A stretch of DNA of 39,914 bases from a virus. The notes below the pieces were generated by a model. That model was not told the DNA's origin, searched no databases, and was given only the letters and a program-made list of their open reading frames with translations. The stretch's first letter is position 1; each line of letters begins with the position of its first letter. The stretch covers positions 1 through 39,914 of IMG/VR virus record IMGVR_UViG_3300011116_000690; one strand, 5' to 3'. This document shows positions 37,919-39,914 of this stretch, in pieces. A program made the position numbers and the translations under genes.

Positions 37919-38602
37919 TTATTCCGCACTCTTTGCAACCTTGTCTTTGGCTATTTCACCTGCAAGCCATTGCACACCCTTAGCGGTGAATCTGGCTGTG
38001 TTGAATGCATGCCCGTTGTCTGCTGTGCCAGCCTTCACAGAAAAGCGCCCAGCGGCGATATGGTCAGCATATGGAACCCATTCACCGCCAAGCTTATACA
38101 TGATCTTCTTGTCGTCCAGGAAAGCGCGCAAAACAGGCTCCTTGATATTCAGCAGCTTTGCTACTTGCCTGAAGCCTTTTAATCCGGTGGAGTCAACATA
38201 GCGATCAACAAAGTCAATGGCAGGCTTTGCGGCCTCCAGTTGCGCATTCTGCGCGTCAATTGTCTCTTGCTGTGCCAATGCCAGCCTGAGCGCTTCTGTA
38301 AAGGTGGTAGGGGTCTTGAATTGCGGTGCGGCTTCCAGCTCAAGCCAGCGATCAATGATGCGCTTACGCATAACTACGTTGTAGCCAGATACCAATGTAA
38401 GCGTCAAATCTTTGGGAAGCACAAACTCAGAATAGGTTTGCTTGTTTTGGGGGTGTATCCAGTTTTGGAGATACCCTTGTCTGGGAATTTCTAACTCTGA
38501 CATCATGACTTCAATGTCACGGATGACATGGGCATGTTCTTTGCCAGTCAAGCCAGCTATCTCACGACTTGTCATCGTGGATTCTTTTATTGCGAGATTC
38601 AT
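37919..38602 (-). CDS. Rha/KilAC-type antirepressor, haplotype 2 copy
   Basis: 227 aa. Residues 1-90 are a typical Rha domain (MTSREIAGLTGKEHAHVIRD, then GYLQNWIHPQNKQTYSEF, LPKDLTLTLVSGYNVVMRKR and DRWLELEAA), closer to the standard Rha pattern than copy 1. From about residue 121 on (QLEAAKPAIDFVDRYVDST) the KilAC half is nearly identical to the 11-697 protein. Thus N-terminus swapped, C-terminus shared. Expressed from a leader containing the junction at 38622-38699; SD GAGGT. Confidence 0.88.
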   Translation of the reverse strand: MNLAIKESTMTSREIAGLTGKEHAHVIRDIEVMMSELEIPRQGYLQNWIHPQNKQTYSEFVLPKDLTLTLVSGYNVVMRKRIIDRWLELEAAPQFKTPTTFTEALRLALAQQETIDAQNAQLEAAKPAIDFVDRYVDSTGLKGFRQVAKLLNIKEPVLRAFLDDKKIMYKLGGEWVPYADHIAAGRFSVKAGTADNGHAFNTARFTAKGVQWLAGEIAKDKVAKSAE

Positions 38603-38621
38603 TGATTTTTACCTCAATCCC

Positions 38622-38699
38622 GCGCTCAGGGTGTGGAGCTGACAACTCCGAGAAGTTAGGAGCGTTGGCCTTGCGGTTGCAACTCTCCACCCTGAGCGC
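38622..38699 (-). promoter_or_regulatory. Structured 78-nt leader (three-way junction) before antirepressor 2
   Basis: Arms gcgctcaggg (38622-38631) and ccctgagcgc (38690-38699) plus tggag/ctcca give a 15-bp bulged stem. Inside, minus strand: a TTGC-AACC-GCAA tetraloop hairpin and a CAACGCTCC/GGAGTTG hairpin, i.e. a three-way junction. It ends 20 bases before the start codon, the same place where haplotype 1 has its kissing hairpins, yet unrelated in sequence. A regulatory RNA role is inference. Confidence 0.55.
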
Positions 38700-38852
38700 A
38701 CTTCTTTTGCGTTATCCACCTGCTGTCATACAGAATGGGGCTAATGGCTCATCTGAAATTGCTTCAGACAGTTATATCTTAATCCAAGATCATGAAAATT
38801 TCAAACAAAAATGCAAAGTATTCTGCATTTCCACATCGCAAAGTGTTGCAAG

Positions 38853-38880
38853 ACGCGCTATTCATTTACGGGTAGCGCGT
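38853..38880. repeat. Hairpin element B, copy 2
   Basis: Perfect 8-bp stem acgcgcta/tagcgcgt around a 12-nt loop that differs from copy 1 at one base. It follows the stop of the 38890 gene by 9 bases and is the same element as at 1217-1248. Confidence 0.7.
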
Positions 38881-38889
38881 TTTGTTTAA

Positions 38890-39084
38890 CTAAAAACGAT
38901 TAATACGCTGACCAAGAATTTGGCTATACTCTTGCATGTGAGTGCATTGTAGATTCAGCAGTTCCTGATCAAAAATTGCCAAATCTTGAAACCCAGCATT
39001 TGTTTCAATAAATTGCTCAAGTTTTTCAAGCTTATCATCAAGATCGTTTTTCTCATCAATTACACGTTTTTGATACGGGCTCAT
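38890..39084 (-). CDS. Small crAss001_48-related-like protein
   Basis: 64 aa from the ATG at 39084 (SD AAAGG 9 bases upstream; the ATG at 39093 is too close to the SD). Sequence SPYQKRVIDEKNDLDDKLEKLEQFIE, then LLNLQCTHMQEYSQILGQRINRF, is the all-helical pattern of a small-protein family that annotators call crAss001_48-related, frequent in phage accessory loci and of unknown function. It occupies the A-B cassette where haplotype 1 has MazG. Its location next to Tad1 suggests a counter-defence role, which is a guess. Confidence 0.6.
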   Translation of the reverse strand: MSPYQKRVIDEKNDLDDKLEKLEQFIETNAGFQDLAIFDQELLNLQCTHMQEYSQILGQRINRF

Positions 39085-39103
39085 TATTTTCATCCTTTGG
39101 TTG

Positions 39104-39127
39104 CGCGCTACTTTTGATGGTAGCGCG
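39104..39127. repeat. Hairpin element A, copy 2
   Basis: Perfect 8-bp stem cgcgctac/gtagcgcg with an 8-nt loop. Flanks cctttggtt and ggggtggggttaa are as at 1683-1723. Here it stands between the Tad1-like stop and the SD of the 38890 gene. Confidence 0.7.
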
Positions 39128-39135
39128 GGGTGGGG

Positions 39136-39552
39136 TTAAACTGTATGCGTACCTTCTACACCGCGACGCATGCGCTCTATGGTGCGCTGTTGCAGCCAGT
39201 GTTGCGCTTCTTCAATATGAGTCAGCGCGCAGGCATTAGCCTTACAAGAAAATGGGCCAGCTTGAAAGCTACGCAGGCGGTCTGCTACAATGGCAAGCAA
39301 TACTTCATGCGTTATGCCATTCACGCCAGCTTCAGGTATCGGGCCATTTTGGAAGACAATAGCAATATTCCTGCTATCTGTAGTAAACCCAGGGAGATGT
39401 CCTGATGCATCTCTTCCAGATGGATTATTTGCAACATCAAAACCAGTAATTTGATACCGATGATTTGCACCGCCCGAACCAGGCTCATCTGTCACTTGAA
39501 TTGTGATAGTGTCATTGGCAGGATTAATTTTGTGTTCGTTTATTTCACGCAT
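39136..39552 (-). CDS. Tad1-like cyclic-nucleotide sponge (anti-Thoeris/anti-CBASS)
   Basis: 138 aa from the ATG at 39552, chosen for SD GGAGAAG. Residues about 76-138 match the helical-hairpin domain shared by Acb2 and Tad1: AGVNGITHEVLLAIVADRLRSF, then AGPFSCKANACALTHIEEA and a C-terminal RRGVEGTH. Residues 1-75 are the beta-rich N-terminal part (NDTITIQVTDEPG; GANHRYQITGF; RNIAIVFQNGPI) that Tad1 has and Acb2 lacks. Tad1 proteins form hexamers that sequester gcADPR signals of Thoeris and some also CBASS cyclic oligonucleotides. Present in only one haplotype. Domain call from memory of the family, without a search. Confidence 0.75.
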   Translation of the reverse strand: MREINEHKINPANDTITIQVTDEPGSGGANHRYQITGFDVANNPSGRDASGHLPGFTTDSRNIAIVFQNGPIPEAGVNGITHEVLLAIVADRLRSFQAGPFSCKANACALTHIEEAQHWLQQRTIERMRRGVEGTHTV

Positions 39553-39572
39553 TTTTACTTCTCCATAAAGTT

Positions 39573-39589
39573 GCAATTGTCCGAATTGC
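39573..39589 (-). promoter_or_regulatory. Hairpin before the Tad1-like gene
   Basis: gcaatt (39573-39578) and aattgc (39584-39589) form a 6-bp stem with a 5-nt loop just upstream of the SD. Same relative place as the hairpins of the other accessory genes. Confidence 0.4.
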
Positions 39590-39603
39590 GGCGGCTCTAA
39601 AAA

Positions 39604-39771
39604 TTAATCTGTTGCCCATTTCATTTGTTCTACTAGTCTAAGTAATGCAAAGACACTTCTCGGCAAATGTACATATACTGACTTGTCACGGTCACGATAA
39701 TGCGATCCACAAGCAAAGCCAGCATACCTGCCTTCGCGCTTGTTGCGGGATATGAGAATTCTTTGGTTCAT
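39604..39771 (-). CDS. Small conserved basic phage protein, haplotype 2 copy
   Basis: 55 aa from the ATG at 39771 with SD AAAGGA 8 bases upstream, chosen to match its equal-length homologue at 1721-1888 (both have ISRNKREGRYAGFACGSHYR). In-frame Met codons further upstream lack an SD. Here it is separated from the preceding gene by 10 bases rather than overlapping. Conservation of frame with many base changes shows that it is a real gene. Confidence 0.7.
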   Translation of the reverse strand: MNQRILISRNKREGRYAGFACGSHYRDRDKSVYVHLPRSVFALLRLVEQMKWATD

Positions 39772-39781
39772 GATCATCCTT

Positions 39782-39914
39782 TCATTTATCAGCAGGGCGC
39801 TCGACCAGGCTATCACGCCAGGAGATGCCGGTGGTGTCGATGTTCAAAAAGCAGCTAATCTCTGCTGCCGAATATCCAGCACATGTCTTTGGATTTCCTG
39901 TATAGACATAAACA
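39782..39914 (-). CDS. 3' end of the 130-aa gene, cut by the window end
   Basis: Partial frame entering at 39914 and ending TGA at 39782-39784. The encoded C-terminus (VYVYTGNPKTCAGYSAAEIS ... SLVERPADK) is the same as that of 1885-2277 until the last three residues (PAEVKS there). It joins the two window ends when the sequence is treated as circular. Confidence 0.75.
   Translation of the reverse strand, partial: VYVYTGNPKTCAGYSAAEISCFLNIDTTGISWRDSLVERPADK

Noticed and set aside
2500-39900. CRISPR array, insertion sequence or integrase
   Set aside because: No regularly spaced direct repeats, transposase motifs, or tyrosine/serine recombinase motifs were seen on either strand.

Overview
The window is an almost complete genome of a tailed phage with a short (podovirus-type) tail infecting a Gram-negative bacterium. 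Rz/Rz1 spanins, a GH24 endolysin with an N-terminal export segment and lambda-like NinB/NinG/Bet proteins point to Pseudomonadota; the host genus cannot be read from the sequence (a betaproteobacterium is only a guess). The capsid module has a P22-like portal and an SU10-type (DUF5309) major capsid protein. No integrase, transposase, partition gene, DNA polymerase or replicative helicase is recognisable.

Layout. (1) 11-5815, minus strand: a leftward early operon starting at a small HTH repressor (5639-5815) and running through small genes, NinB, NinG and an accessory locus (MazG-like gene, 85-aa protein) to a Rha-KilAC antirepressor. (2) 5816-5962: divergent promoter/operator region. (3) 5963-11027, plus strand: the rightward early operon, with a small regulator, a roughly 500-base noncoding region full of inverted repeats (6149-6651), Bet/YqaJ recombination, a second HTH protein and small accessory genes. 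(4) 11050-12952, minus: lysis (Rz with nested Rz1, endolysin, holin candidates). (5) 13065-33981, minus: virion genes in reverse order from terminase through portal, scaffold, capsid, adaptor, fibre, nozzle and three ejection-type proteins to a GNAT-like protein. (6) tRNA-Pro(TGG) at 34040-34119. (7) 34281-37617, minus: regulatory and nucleic-acid genes, including an RHH repressor, a short cytosine-methyltransferase-like protein and a possible replication accessory protein. (8) 37919-39914, minus: a second, divergent copy of the accessory locus at 1-2021.

The two ends are collinear. Bases 1-334 match 37909-38242 with about 15 differences, and roughly 1675-2021 match the last 330 bases, but the middles differ. 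This fits a circular genome of about 37.9 kb whose accessory locus appears at the two contig ends as two haplotypes. Haplotype 1 carries a MazG-like nucleotide pyrophosphohydrolase and an 85-aa protein. Haplotype 2 carries a Tad1-like cyclic-nucleotide sponge (anti-Thoeris/anti-CBASS) and a small crAss001_48-like protein. The antirepressors share a KilAC C-terminus but have different Rha-type N-termini. Each accessory gene is preceded by an RNA hairpin, and four of these hairpins share CGCGCTA/TAGCGCG arms. I think this swappable counter-defence cassette locus, together with the kissing-hairpin leader at 718-821, is the most interesting content of the window.
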